A stretch of 64,000 nt of DNA from Thermocatellispora tengchongensis (GCF_014202315.1 NZ_JACHGN010000010.1:1-64000), one strand, 5' to 3'. Positions 43,729 to 52,784 are shown, counted from the first letter of the stretch. Notes: generated from the sequence alone by a model not told the origin. Numbers and translations: made by a program.

Positions 43729-44814
43729 TCAGCCCGTCACGGTGAGCGCGGTCCTGGCCAGGCCGCCGCCCGCGCAGCGCACGTAGACGGCATGGGTGCC
43801 GGGCCGGGCCGAGGCGGAGACGGTCAGCGTCGGGTACCAGGTCTCGGCGCGCGCGCCCGCCGCGGTCGTGCGCCGGGTGAACGCGCCGGAGGCCACCGAC
43901 ACCACCCGGCCGCTGGAGCAGACCGCGGTGACGGTGACCGACTGGCCGCGCGCCGCCTTGGCCGGGTGCACGCCGACGCCCGCCGCCACCTGGGCCAGCG
44001 GGCCGTCCCCGTCGCCGCCCCGGGTCGGGGTGGGGGAGGGGAGCGGGTGCTCGTGGTCGTGGGTCGGCGCGGTGGTGGGCGGCGCCGTGACCGGAGGCGT
44101 CACCGGAGGCGTGGGCGTGGCCGCGGGCCTGGTGGGCGCCTGCGTCGGGGCCGTGCCGCCGGAGGAGCCGGTGAAGACCACGTCGGAACAGGAGTAGAAC
44201 GCCTCCGGGCTGTCGCTGCGCTGCCAGATCGCGTAGATCAGGTGGCGGCCCTGCTTGCCCGAGGGCAGCCTGGCGTCGATCGTGTACGCGCCGCCCGACA
44301 GCGCCGGGTCGGTGACCTTGGCGAACGGGGTGCTCTCCAGGTCCGACCACTTCAGTGGCGCGGTGGGGTCGTAGCCGTTCTTGGTGACGTACAGCTCGAA
44401 GGAGCCGCGGTGCGGCGCGGTGGCGCGGTAGGTGAAGGTGAAGGACGCCCCGCTGCGCAGCGTGGTGGCCGGCCAGTCGGCGCGGGCCTGATCGAGGCCG
44501 CGGTACTTGTCGCGGCCCGCGCTGCACAGCTCGCCGTCGGGGATGATCTGCCGGTGCCGGCCCGCGGCGTCGGCGATGTTGACCTCGTTCCAGTCGTAGA
44601 GGGGCTGGGTGCCGCCGAGCGCGACGGCCTGCTTGCACGCGGCGCTGTCCGGGCTCTCGGGGTTCTCGTTGTAGCAGACCAGGGCCCGGCTCGGCGGGTT
44701 GTTCATGGTCCCGTGCGCGTACGCCTGCCCGCTGAAGGCGGGCAGCAGCAGGGACGGCGCCGCGAGGGCGGCGATGACGAGGGCCTTGCGGCGGGCGGTG
44801 CTGGTGATCTCCAT
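43729..44814 (-). CDS. Secreted AA10 lytic polysaccharide monooxygenase
   Basis: 361 residues. The signal peptide ends at AYA-His34, so mature His1 (HGTMNNPPSRALVCY) and His135 (TAPHRGSF) can form the copper histidine brace. The chitin/cellulose-binding AA10 domain runs to about residue 230. A Pro/Thr linker with THDHEHP follows, and then a beta-rich C-terminal domain of about 85 residues with two Cys. It oxidatively cleaves chitin or cellulose. The ATG at 44814 is preferred to an upstream in-frame start because the signal peptide begins there. Confidence 0.93.
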   Translation of the reverse strand: MEITSTARRKALVIAALAAPSLLLPAFSGQAYAHGTMNNPPSRALVCYNENPESPDSAACKQAVALGGTQPLYDWNEVNIADAAGRHRQIIPDGELCSAGRDKYRGLDQARADWPATTLRSGASFTFTYRATAPHRGSFELYVTKNGYDPTAPLKWSDLESTPFAKVTDPALSGGAYTIDARLPSGKQGRHLIYAIWQRSDSPEAFYSCSDVVFTGSSGGTAPTQAPTRPAATPTPPVTPPVTAPPTTAPTHDHEHPLPSPTPTRGGDGDGPLAQVAAGVGVHPAKAARGQSVTVTAVCSSGRVVSVASGAFTRRTTAAGARAETWYPTLTVSASARPGTHAVYVRCAGGGLARTALTVTG

Positions 44815-44889
44815 GGGGCCAAGCGTGCCGACCCCTCTCACCCGGAATATCTGCCTTTAGGCGCCGTTAAGGATCACTTACGGGCCGTT

Positions 44890-46236
44890 TCACGACCGGG
44901 CGGCCCGGGTCCGCCGCCCGCGCCGCGGCCGTCCGGCCGGCTCGCGCGGGCCGGTGCGCAGCCAGAGCTGCACGCTCGCCCCGCCCAGTGCGGCCGACCG
45001 CTCGATCTTCAGGAACCCGCCCGTCCCCTCCGCCAGCCGGCGGGCGATGTCCAGCCCCAGCCCGGTGGAGCCCGAGCCGCTGGCCCCGCGCCGCAGCGCC
45101 GCCCGCGGGTCGGGGATGCCCGGCCCCGCGTCCGCCACCAGCACGCCCGCCGTGTCCGCGCCCCGGTGCAGGGTCACCGAGAACGCGGTCCCCTCATCCG
45201 TGTGCCGGAACACGTTGCCGAGCAGCGCGTCCACGGCCGCGGTCAGCTCGGCCGCGGCGACCGGCACCGGGACCGGCTCCGCCGCGCCGACCAGGTCCCA
45301 CGCCCGGCCCTGGTCCTCCGCGAGCGCCGACCAGAAGGCCAGCCGCTCCCGCAGCACCTCGGCCGCGTCGCAGCGCACCGCGCCGAGCGCCGGCCCGCCC
45401 CGGGGCGCCTCCCGGGCGCCTCGCGTGGCGGCGATGATCGCGTCCACCTCCTGTTCCAGGCGGCCGAGGGCCTGCCGGCTCGGCTCGGCCTCCGGGCCCA
45501 GGTGGCCCAGGCTGAGCCGGAGCGCGGTGAGCGGCGTACGCAGGCGGTGCGACAGGTCCGCGGCCAGCTCGCGCTCGGCGGCGAGCAGCGCCACGACCTG
45601 GTCGGCCATCGCGTTGAACGCCCGTCCGGCCGCGGCCACCTCCGGCGGGCCCGCGGGCTTGACGCGTACGCTGAGGTCGCCCGCGCCCAGCGAGGACGCC
45701 GCGGCCCCGAGCCGCCGGGTCGAGCGCACCAGGCGGGCCCCGAGCCGGTCGGTCACCACCACCGACCCGGCCACCAGCGCCACCGCCAGCCCGGCCAGCA
45801 CCGCCCACGACCGGCCCACCCCGCGGGTCAGCGCCTCCGGCGGCACGTACACCTCGACCACCGCGCCGCGCCCCCGGTCCAGCACGACCGGGCGGAGCAG
45901 CACGTACGCCTCGCCGAGCGCGCGGGTGCTCGCCCGGCTCCGCTCCGCCGCCTCGCCGACCAGTGCCGCGGGAGCGTGCGAGGTGCCCAGCGTGCTGCCG
46001 TCGGGCAGGTGGATCGCGACGCGGTCGCGGGCCCCGGCGCCGGCCAGCGCGTACTCCAGCCGGTCGGGATCGGTGGTGATGGCCAGCGCGGGCACCAGCG
46101 CGGCGGCCTGCCGCTCGGCCCCGGCCAGGGCGCGCGCGTGCGCGGCCTCCCGGACCACCATCGCCAGCGGCACCAGGAAGGCGAGCGTGACCATCGTGGT
46201 GCAGGCCACCGCGAGCAGGGCCAGCGAGCGCCGCAT
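44890..46236 (-). CDS. Two-component sensor histidine kinase
   Basis: 448 residues: two membrane helices (about 8-27 and 143-162) flanking a short sensor domain, HAMP, HisKA with H230 in DLSHRLRTPL, and HATPase with NVFRHT and DAGPGIPD. It starts one base after the stop of the regulator gene. The LPMO gene lies just downstream on the same strand, but a 75-base gap with no clear link leaves regulation of it open. Confidence 0.92.
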   Translation of the reverse strand: MRRSLALLAVACTTMVTLAFLVPLAMVVREAAHARALAGAERQAAALVPALAITTDPDRLEYALAGAGARDRVAIHLPDGSTLGTSHAPAALVGEAAERSRASTRALGEAYVLLRPVVLDRGRGAVVEVYVPPEALTRGVGRSWAVLAGLAVALVAGSVVVTDRLGARLVRSTRRLGAAASSLGAGDLSVRVKPAGPPEVAAAGRAFNAMADQVVALLAAERELAADLSHRLRTPLTALRLSLGHLGPEAEPSRQALGRLEQEVDAIIAATRGAREAPRGGPALGAVRCDAAEVLRERLAFWSALAEDQGRAWDLVGAAEPVPVPVAAAELTAAVDALLGNVFRHTDEGTAFSVTLHRGADTAGVLVADAGPGIPDPRAALRRGASGSGSTGLGLDIARRLAEGTGGFLKIERSAALGGASVQLWLRTGPREPAGRPRRGRRTRAARS

Positions 46237-46237
46237 G

Positions 46238-46918
46238 TCACTCCGCCGGGGCCGAGAGCATCACGCCGACCCCGCGCACGGTGTGCAGGTAGCGTGGTGC
46301 GGCTGCGCTCTCGCCCAGCTTGCGGCGCAGCCAGGACAGGTGCACGTCGATCGTCTGGTCCTCCCCGTACGCCTGCCGCCACACCTCCGTGCGCAGCTCG
46401 CGCCGTGAGACCACCCGGCCGGCGCGGGCGGCGAGATAGGCCAGCAGGTCGAACTCGCGCCGGGTCAGCGCGAGCGGCGCGCCGCCGAGCGTGGCCTCGC
46501 GCCGGTTCACGTTCACGGCCAGGCCGCCCACCCGCAGCACCTCGGGCGGGGCGGCGGCCCGCGCGCGCCGGAGCACCGCGTCCAGCCGGGCCGCGAGGTG
46601 GTCGCCGGAGAACGGCTTGACCAGGTAGTCGTCCGCGCCCGCGCGCAGCAGCCGGACGATCTCGGCCTCCTCGTCGCGGGCCGTGGCCACGATCACCGGC
46701 ACCTCCGAGACGCCGCGGATCATCTTCAGCGCCTCGGACCCGTCCAGGTCGGGCAGGCCCAGGTCGAGCACGACCGCGTCGGGCGGGTGCTGGGCGATGT
46801 CCCGCAGCGCGTCCAGGGCGCGGCCGGCGCTGCGCACCGCGTGGCCCTGCCGGGTGAGCTCCTGGATGATCGCCGCGCGTACGAAGTCGTCGTCCTCCAC
46901 CACGAGCACCGTCGCCAT
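46238..46918 (-). CDS. OmpR-family response regulator
   Basis: 226 residues. Receiver domain with phospho-acceptor D52 (VVLDLGLPD) and K in LVKPF; C-terminal winged helix (LTRREFDLLAYLAARAG, YLHTVRGVGVML). ATG at 46918, eight bases after TACGGT (46932-46927 on this strand), so possibly leaderless. Cognate to the following kinase. Confidence 0.93.
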   Translation of the reverse strand: MATVLVVEDDDFVRAAIIQELTRQGHAVRSAGRALDALRDIAQHPPDAVVLDLGLPDLDGSEALKMIRGVSEVPVIVATARDEEAEIVRLLRAGADDYLVKPFSGDHLAARLDAVLRRARAAAPPEVLRVGGLAVNVNRREATLGGAPLALTRREFDLLAYLAARAGRVVSRRELRTEVWRQAYGEDQTIDVHLSWLRRKLGESAAAPRYLHTVRGVGVMLSAPAE

Positions 46919-46946
46919 GCGACCACACCGTAGTGGCACATTGCTC

Positions 46947-46952
46947 CATAAT
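46947..46952 (+). promoter_or_regulatory. -10 element before the 46960 gene
   Basis: CATAAT ends seven bases before the ATG at 46960; no ribosome-binding site is seen. Divergent from the response-regulator promoter in a 41-base gap. Confidence 0.4.
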
Positions 46953-46959
46953 TCACCGC

Positions 46960-47553
46960 ATGCGGCGAGTCCTGGGGTACCTGGCGGTCTGGTGCGGCGC
47001 CACGGCCCTGGCCATCTCGCTCGCCTGGTTCGGGGTGCGGGACGTGCTGCGCGCCGAGGTGACCGACGAGGCGTACGCGGGCGTCGCGGTGGCCGCCGCC
47101 ACCCGCACCGGCCGCCCCCCGGCCCCCACCCCGGCCGGCAGCCCGTCCGGCAGCACGGCCGACACCCCGGCCGACAGCACGGTCACCAGCACGGCCCCCA
47201 CGTCGGCCGAGCCGGCGCGGCCCGAGGCGAAGCAGGAGCCCCGGCGCACCCGCAGGCCGGCCCCGTCGCCGTCCCCCTCGCAGACCGCCCCGTCGCCGTC
47301 CCCCCGCCGGCCGGAGGCCGCGGGCGGCGGCAAGGACGTGGCGGTGGTGCGGGTCAAGGGCGGGCAGGTGTCGTTCGACACCGGCGGCGGCGAGTGCCGG
47401 CTGATCTCCGCCAGCCCGGCGGCGGGCTACGAGGCGAAGGTCAGCGGCAACGTGCAGTGGATCAGGGTGGACCTGATCAAGGGCGAGCACGGCTCCTCGG
47501 TGTTCTGCACCTGGAACGGCCACCCGCCGATGACCGACGTGTGGGAGTTCTGA
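46960..47553 (+). CDS. Membrane-anchored or secreted protein of unknown function
   Basis: 197 residues. An N-terminal hydrophobic helix (VLGYLAVWCGATALAISLAWFG) is followed by a Pro/Thr/Ser-rich linker (about 50-125) and a conserved-looking C-terminal domain (about 130-197) with two Cys (GGGECRLI and VFCTWNG) that could form a disulfide. Proteins with this C-terminus are common in Streptosporangiaceae; the function is unknown. Confidence 0.7.
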   Translation: MRRVLGYLAVWCGATALAISLAWFGVRDVLRAEVTDEAYAGVAVAAATRTGRPPAPTPAGSPSGSTADTPADSTVTSTAPTSAEPARPEAKQEPRRTRRPAPSPSPSQTAPSPSPRRPEAAGGGKDVAVVRVKGGQVSFDTGGGECRLISASPAAGYEAKVSGNVQWIRVDLIKGEHGSSVFCTWNGHPPMTDVWEF

Positions 47554-47556
47554 GCC

Positions 47557-48066
47557 TCAGCCCGCGCGCTCCAGCTCGGCGAGGTGCCGGGCGGCCTCCG
47601 CGATCCGGTCCTCGCCGAACACCCGGATGCCGTCGCGTTCGAGCAGCGCGGTGGTGACGCCGCTACCGGGGGTCTTGCGGCCGCTGAAGGAGCCGTCGTA
47701 GACCGCCAGCGCCCCGCACGAGGGGCTGCCCTCCTTCAGCACCGCGATCCGCACCGAGAAGGACCTGGCCGCCGCCAGCGCCGCCCGCGCCCCCGCCAGG
47801 AACGCGCCGGTCACGTCGTCGCCCGCCGGGGTCAGCACCCGCGCCGCGCCGGACAGCACGGCCTCGCCGCCGGCCCCGCCCTCGATCTCGGCCGGCGGCC
47901 GGGGCACCGGGAGCCCGCCCTCGACCTCGGGGCAGAAGGGCACCAGCCGCCCCTCCGCCCGCCAGGCCGCGAGCAGCGCGTCGTCGCTGCGCTTGGAGCC
48001 GCCGTCGTAGCGGACCTCACGCCCCAAGAGGCACGCGCTGACCAGGATTCTCTCCACGCTGTCCAT
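47557..48066 (-). CDS. DUF523 family protein
   Basis: 169 residues. Three conserved Cys motifs, SACLLGREVRYDGG, PFCPEVEGGLPVPRPP and KEGSPSCG, could bind an iron-sulfur cluster or metal. Function unknown. Its first 50 bases overlap the end of the MMPL gene upstream on the same strand. Confidence 0.85.
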   Translation of the reverse strand: MDSVERILVSACLLGREVRYDGGSKRSDDALLAAWRAEGRLVPFCPEVEGGLPVPRPPAEIEGGAGGEAVLSGAARVLTPAGDDVTGAFLAGARAALAAARSFSVRIAVLKEGSPSCGALAVYDGSFSGRKTPGSGVTTALLERDGIRVFGEDRIAEAARHLAELERAG

Positions 48067-50251
48067 CGTACGGACCCTCCGCGACCGCGGCGCCGTACCG
48101 CCGCCACCAGCGCGCCAGCGGCGCCGGGGACCACCAGGCGGCCCGGCCGAGCAGGCCCATCGCGGCGGGCAGCAGCAGCGCGCGCACGATGGTCGCGTCC
48201 ACGACGACCGCGATCGTCAGACCGACCCCGATCATCAGCATCAGCACCATGTCGGCGGTCAGGAACCCGGCCACCACCACGGCCATCAGCAGCGCCGCGC
48301 CGGTGATCGTGGGCCCGGTGCGCTGCAGGCCCACCGCGACCGCCTCGGCCGGGTCGCCGGTGCGCTCCCACTCCTCGCGCACCCGGGCCAGCAGGAACAC
48401 CTCGTAGTCCATGGCCAGGCCGAGCGCGATGCCGACCACCAGGACCGGGTAGTTGATGTCCACCGCGCCCGCGGGCACGAAGCCCAGCAGCCCGGACAAC
48501 CAGCCGTCCTGGAACACCAGCTTGATCGCGCCGAACGCCGCCGTCAGCGACAGCAGGTTCAGCAGCAGGGCCTTCACCGGGATCACCACGGAGCCGAACG
48601 CCAGGAACAGCACCACGAACGACACCACCGCCACGGCCAGGGCCATCAGCGGCAGGCGTCCCAGGATCATCTCCACCACGTCCACCCGGGAGGCCGCCAT
48701 GCCCGCGAAGCCCGCCTGCGCACCCGGCGGCGGTGGCGTCGCGCGCAGGCGCTCCACCATCGTGTACGCCTGCGGCGACATCGGGTCCGGCGTGTAGCCC
48801 ACGCTCAGCCGGGCCTGGTTCCCGCGCACGCCGGTCACCTCGGCCTCGTGCACCCCGGGCACCCCGGCCAGCCGGCCCGCGTACGCGTCCAGCTCGGCGC
48901 GGGCGATCGGGCCGGACGCGGTGACGACGGCGGTCACCGTACGGGAGGGGTCGTGGGCGAAGCGGGCGGCCATCTGCTGGGTGACGTGCCTGGCCTCGGC
49001 GTCGGGCGGCAGCACCCAGTCGCCCGGCCGGGCCCAGTTGACCGACAGGAACGGCGCGCCGAGCGCGAGCAGCACCGCCACGACCGCGAGCGTGGTCGCC
49101 AGCGGGCGCCGGATCACGCCGCGGGCCAGCCGGTACCAGCGCCCCCGGTCGGCCGCCGCCACCCGCGGCGGGGGCAGGAACGGCACCCGCAGCGCGTTCA
49201 CCCGCCGTCCGGCGAAGCGCAGCATCGCCGGCAGCAGCACCAGCGAGGCGGCCACGGCCACCACCACCGTCGCGATGCCGCCCCACGCCATGGAGATCAG
49301 GAACCGCGACGGGAAGACCAGCAGGCACGCGAACGACGCGCCGACCGTCAGCCCGGAGAACGCCACCGTGCGCCCGGCCGTGGCCATGGTGCGCTCCACC
49401 GCCGCGTCCACGTCGCGGCCGGCGGCCAGCTCCTCCCGGAACCGGGTCACCATCAGCAGCCCGTAGTCGATGGCCAGGCCGAGCGCGAGGATGCTGACCA
49501 CGTTGAACGCGTACGTCGAGATCTCCGCGTACGTGGACACCACCCGCAGGATCGCCAGCGCGCCGGGCAGCACCACCAGGCCGACCAGCAGGGGCAGCGC
49601 GCCGGCCACCACCGTACGGAAGATCACCATGAGCAGGATCAGCACGACCGGCAGCGACAGCACCTCCGCGCGCACCAGGTCCTGCACGGCCAGCGCGTTG
49701 ACCTGATGCGTCATCGGGGTCGAGCCGCCGAAGGAGACCTTCATCCCGGGCACCTCGGCCGCGGGCGCGGCGAGCGCGCCGCGGATCTCCTCGTACTGCC
49801 GGACCCGGTCCTGGTCCACGCCGGACGGCAGTTGCACCAGCGCGTACGCCGCCCGGCCGTCGCGGGAGAGGAAGTCCCGGTCCCCGGTGGACCAGTAGGA
49901 CTCCACCCTCTCGGCCCGTTCGCGCGGCAGCGCGTCCAGCGCCCGCCGCACAGGCCCGGCGAACGCCGGATCACCGGCCGCCAGCCGGTCGCTCTCGTAC
50001 AGCACGACGATGTCGGCGGCGTGGCGCCCGAGCGGCCCCTGCAGCACCCGCTCCGTGCGGACGGCCTCCATGTCCTCGGTCTCGAACCCGGAGCCGCCGA
50101 TGACGTTCCCGAACACCCCCGTTCCCCACAGCACCCCCACCAGGACCACCACCGCGGTCCCGGCCACCACCCACCAGCGCCGCCGCGCCGCCCCACGGCC
50201 CAGGGCCGCGAACACGCCGGGCAGCCGGCCGTCATCTCTCGGTTGTGACAT
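48017..50251 (-). CDS. MMPL/RND-family membrane transporter
   Basis: 744 residues with 12 membrane helices in two halves, each starting with a large extracytoplasmic loop. MMPL motifs include ALGLAIDYGLLMVTRFREEL and ALGLAMDYEVFLLARVREEW, with the proton-relay Asp-Tyr pairs. Exports lipids, polyketides or drugs in actinomycetes; cargo unknown. ATG at 50251. Divergent from a NarL-type two-component system. Confidence 0.9.
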   Translation of the reverse strand: MSQPRDDGRLPGVFAALGRGAARRRWWVVAGTAVVVLVGVLWGTGVFGNVIGGSGFETEDMEAVRTERVLQGPLGRHAADIVVLYESDRLAAGDPAFAGPVRRALDALPRERAERVESYWSTGDRDFLSRDGRAAYALVQLPSGVDQDRVRQYEEIRGALAAPAAEVPGMKVSFGGSTPMTHQVNALAVQDLVRAEVLSLPVVLILLMVIFRTVVAGALPLLVGLVVLPGALAILRVVSTYAEISTYAFNVVSILALGLAIDYGLLMVTRFREELAAGRDVDAAVERTMATAGRTVAFSGLTVGASFACLLVFPSRFLISMAWGGIATVVVAVAASLVLLPAMLRFAGRRVNALRVPFLPPPRVAAADRGRWYRLARGVIRRPLATTLAVVAVLLALGAPFLSVNWARPGDWVLPPDAEARHVTQQMAARFAHDPSRTVTAVVTASGPIARAELDAYAGRLAGVPGVHEAEVTGVRGNQARLSVGYTPDPMSPQAYTMVERLRATPPPPGAQAGFAGMAASRVDVVEMILGRLPLMALAVAVVSFVVLFLAFGSVVIPVKALLLNLLSLTAAFGAIKLVFQDGWLSGLLGFVPAGAVDINYPVLVVGIALGLAMDYEVFLLARVREEWERTGDPAEAVAVGLQRTGPTITGAALLMAVVVAGFLTADMVLMLMIGVGLTIAVVVDATIVRALLLPAAMGLLGRAAWWSPAPLARWWRRYGAAVAEGPYDGQRGENPGQRVPLGA

Positions 50252-50318
50252 GGGGCCACGCTCGCGCGGCGGGCCGCCGGCGCGCTTCGGCCCGCGGGCC
50301 GGTCCGGCGGCCGATGGC

Positions 50319-50332
50319 AGGAGGCGCCTCCT
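50319..50332 (+). promoter_or_regulatory. Palindrome between MMPL gene and two-component genes
   Basis: AGGAGGCGCCTCCT is a perfect 14-bp palindrome, with a half site AGGAGG repeated at 50341. It sits in the 127-base divergent region and could be an operator, perhaps for the adjacent LuxR-type regulator. Confidence 0.4.
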
Positions 50333-50366
50333 CCACTAGCAGGAGGCCGGGCGGGCGGCGGCGGCC

Positions 50367-50372
50367 TACCAT
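50367..50372 (+). promoter_or_regulatory. -10 element before the kinase gene
   Basis: TACCAT ends six bases before the GTG at 50379, with no ribosome-binding site; probably a leaderless transcript. Confidence 0.4.
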
Positions 50373-50378
50373 TCGAGT

Positions 50379-51575
50379 GTGATCGCGCGGTGGGTGCACA
50401 ACGTGCTGCAGCCCGGACACGGCCCGGCGCGGGTGGGGGTGATGCTCGCCGCCCTGGTCGGCGACCTGCTGTTCGTCGAGACCGGGGCCGGGGCGGCCGG
50501 GTGGGCGTTCGCGCTGGCGGCGTTCGGGCTGGGCCTGCTGTTCGGCCTGTGGTCGCCGCTCGCCGCGGTGCTGGTCCAGGCGGGCATGCTCGCCCTGATG
50601 GACGTGCTCGGGCTGGGCGTCGTGGTCGCGATCAAGGTGATGACCTGTGTCACGCTGTTCGACCTCGCCGTACGCCGTCCGGGCCGGAGCTTCGCGGCCG
50701 GCGCGGTCGCCGTGGCGCTGGTGATGTGCTTCAACCTGTTCGGCGCGCTGCCCGCCGAGCTGCCGTCCGTGCTGTTCCGGGTCGCCATCGTGGTCGGCGT
50801 GCCGTTCCTGCTCGGCGGCTACGTGCGGATGATGAGCGAGGCGGCCGAGCGGGAGCGCGAGCGGGTGGCGCAGCGGATCGTGGCCTCGCGCACCGCCGAG
50901 CGCGCGGCCATCGCCCGCGAGCTGCACGACCTCGTCGCCCACCACGTGTCCTCGATGGTGCTGCGGGTGGGCGTGGCGCGGCACGTGCTGCCCCGCGACG
51001 ACCCGCGGGTCACCGCGACCCTGGACGACCTGCACGCCTCGGGCACGGCCGCGCTCGCCGACCTGCGCAAGCTGGTGGCGATCCTGCGCGACCCGGCCCG
51101 GGTCGGCGACGACCCCGCCGCGTCCATCGTCGATCCCGGCACCCTGCCCGCCGCCCTGGACGCGGTGATGGAGCGGGGCCGCGGCAACGGGCTGGACGTG
51201 CGCGCCGCCATCGACCCGGCCGTGGCCGGCCTGGACGCGCTGCGCGGCATCGCGGTGCTGCGCCTGGCGCAGGAGGGCCTGGCCAACGTCGCCAAGCACG
51301 CCGGCCCGGCGGCCCGGGTGTGGGTGGGCGTGACCGTCGGCGACGACCGGTCGGTCCACCTGGACATCGCCGACGACGGCAGCCGCGGCGCCCCAGGGCA
51401 GACGGCGCCCCCAGGGCAGACAGCGCAGGCCGGGCAGCGGCGGCAGCCGGGGCACGGCCTGGTCGGGATGCGGGAGCGGGTGGACCTGCTCGGCGGCCAC
51501 CTGGAGGTGGGCCCCGCCGGGCCGGGCGGGGCCGGGTGGCGGCTGTCCGCCATGCTGCCGGAGCCGGCCGCGTGA
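50379..51575 (+). CDS. Sensor histidine kinase (NarL/DesK type)
   Basis: 398 residues. About five membrane helices (10-150), HisKA_3 domain with H183 (ARELHDLVAHHVSSMVLR) and a C-terminal HATPase (EGLANVAKHA, GHGLVGMRERVDLLGG). An insert with repeated GQTA/GQR around residue 340 interrupts the ATP-lid region. GTG start. The stop overlaps the response-regulator start (GTGA). Confidence 0.92.
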   Translation: MIARWVHNVLQPGHGPARVGVMLAALVGDLLFVETGAGAAGWAFALAAFGLGLLFGLWSPLAAVLVQAGMLALMDVLGLGVVVAIKVMTCVTLFDLAVRRPGRSFAAGAVAVALVMCFNLFGALPAELPSVLFRVAIVVGVPFLLGGYVRMMSEAAERERERVAQRIVASRTAERAAIARELHDLVAHHVSSMVLRVGVARHVLPRDDPRVTATLDDLHASGTAALADLRKLVAILRDPARVGDDPAASIVDPGTLPAALDAVMERGRGNGLDVRAAIDPAVAGLDALRGIAVLRLAQEGLANVAKHAGPAARVWVGVTVGDDRSVHLDIADDGSRGAPGQTAPPGQTAQAGQRRQPGHGLVGMRERVDLLGGHLEVGPAGPGGAGWRLSAMLPEPAA

Positions 51576-52228
51576 TCCGCGTGCTGCTGGTGGACGACCA
51601 GCACCTCGTCCGGATGGGCCTGCGCATGTTGTGCGAGTCCGCGCCCGACATGGAGGTCGTGGGCGACGCGGCGGGCGGGGCCGAGGCGGTGCGGCTCGTC
51701 GAGGAGGTCGCGCCCGACGTGGTCCTGATGGACCTGCGCATGCCGGGCGTGGACGGCATCACCGCGACCAGGCGCATCACCGCCGCCCGGCCGGCCGTGC
51801 GGGTGCTGGCCGTCACCACCTTCGACGACGACGACCACCTCTACCCGGCCCTGGCCGCGGGGGCGTGCGGGTTCGTCACCAAGGACACCCCGCCGCCCGA
51901 GCTGCTGGACGCGATCCGCCGCGCCGCCGACGGCGACCGGGCCTTCAGCAGGCAGGTGCTGCGCAGGCTGGTCGAGACGGCGGTCGTCGCCCAGGGCACG
52001 TCCTCCGCCTCCGGCTCCGGCCCGGACGGGCTGCCCGGCACGCTGACCACGCGCGAGCGCGAGGTGCTCGGGCTGGTGGCGGGCGGCCTGTCCAACCGGC
52101 AGATCGCCGAGCGGCTCAACGTGGGCGTCACGACGGTCAAGACCCACATCGCCAGCCTGATGATCAAGCTGGACTGCCCGAACCGAATCCGCCTGGCCGT
52201 GCTCGCCGCCCGCCACGGCCTGGGCTGA
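51572..52228 (+). CDS. NarL/LuxR-family response regulator
   Basis: 218 residues. Receiver with D54 (VLMDLRMPG) and K in FVTKDTPP; C-terminal LuxR helix-turn-helix LTTREREVLGLVAGGLSNRQ. GTG start overlapping the kinase stop. The divergent MMPL gene is a likely target. Confidence 0.93.
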   Translation: MIRVLLVDDQHLVRMGLRMLCESAPDMEVVGDAAGGAEAVRLVEEVAPDVVLMDLRMPGVDGITATRRITAARPAVRVLAVTTFDDDDHLYPALAAGACGFVTKDTPPPELLDAIRRAADGDRAFSRQVLRRLVETAVVAQGTSSASGSGPDGLPGTLTTREREVLGLVAGGLSNRQIAERLNVGVTTVKTHIASLMIKLDCPNRIRLAVLAARHGLG

Positions 52229-52233
52229 CCGCG

Positions 52234-52707
52234 TCAGGACGCCGGGGCCGGGGTCCTGACGCGCGGGATCAGCAGGACCGGCACCAGGGCGGTCGCCGCG
52301 ATGCCGAGCGCGCACCAGAAGGCCCCGGTGAACGGGTTCTCCAGCCCGGCCCGGGTGAAGACCTGGAGCAGCCGGAAGACGATGAGGGCGCCGATCGACC
52401 AGGCCGCCCCGCACAACACCGACCCGGCGGTGAACACCAGCAGCGCGGCCACCCACATGCGGCGCACGCCGAACCTGGCCATCGCCCAGCCGGTGACCGG
52501 GATCGCCATGGACAGCGCGAGCAGGTAGCCGGTGAGCACCCACTGGATCGTCGCCACCGAGGCGCCGAAGTCGCGGGCGAAAGCGCCGACGGCGACGTTG
52601 ACGATCGTGCCGTCCAGCATCGTCATGATCAGTCCGAGCAGCACGACGAGCGCCGTCCTGCCCAGTGCCGGGTCCGCCCCGGTCGCGCTCCGCGCGGTGG
52701 TCGTCAT
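52234..52707 (-). pseudogene. DHA2-type MFS efflux pump with large internal deletion
   Basis: 157 codons. Residues 20-110 match the first helices of EmrB/QacA pumps (LMTMLDGTIVNVA, TIQWVLTGYLLALSMAIPVTGW, IVFRLLQ). After FRLLQ the frame jumps directly to a sequence like the end of such proteins (AFWCALGIAATALVPVLLIP). Normal members have 14 helices and 450-500 residues, so about 300 residues are missing in frame. The ATG at 52707 and a GGGAGGA site are intact. It is probably non-functional, although a short membrane protein could still be made. Confidence 0.75.
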
Positions 52708-52721
52708 CGAGCCGGGTCCTC

Positions 52722-52778
52722 CCGTACGCTGTATCGCTTCTCCGTACACTGTAGCGCTAACTCCGTACGGTGTAGCAG
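52722..52778 (+). promoter_or_regulatory. Three direct-repeat operators between the MFS remnant and the TetR gene
   Basis: CCGTACGCTGTATCGC (52722), CCGTACACTGTAGCGC (52742) and CCGTACGGTGTAGCAG (52763), spaced 20 and 21 bases, about two helical turns. Each has a TAC-N3-GTA core. The set covers both divergent promoters, so they are the likely binding sites of the TetR protein encoded to the right. Confidence 0.7.
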
Positions 52779-52784
52779 TCGAAC

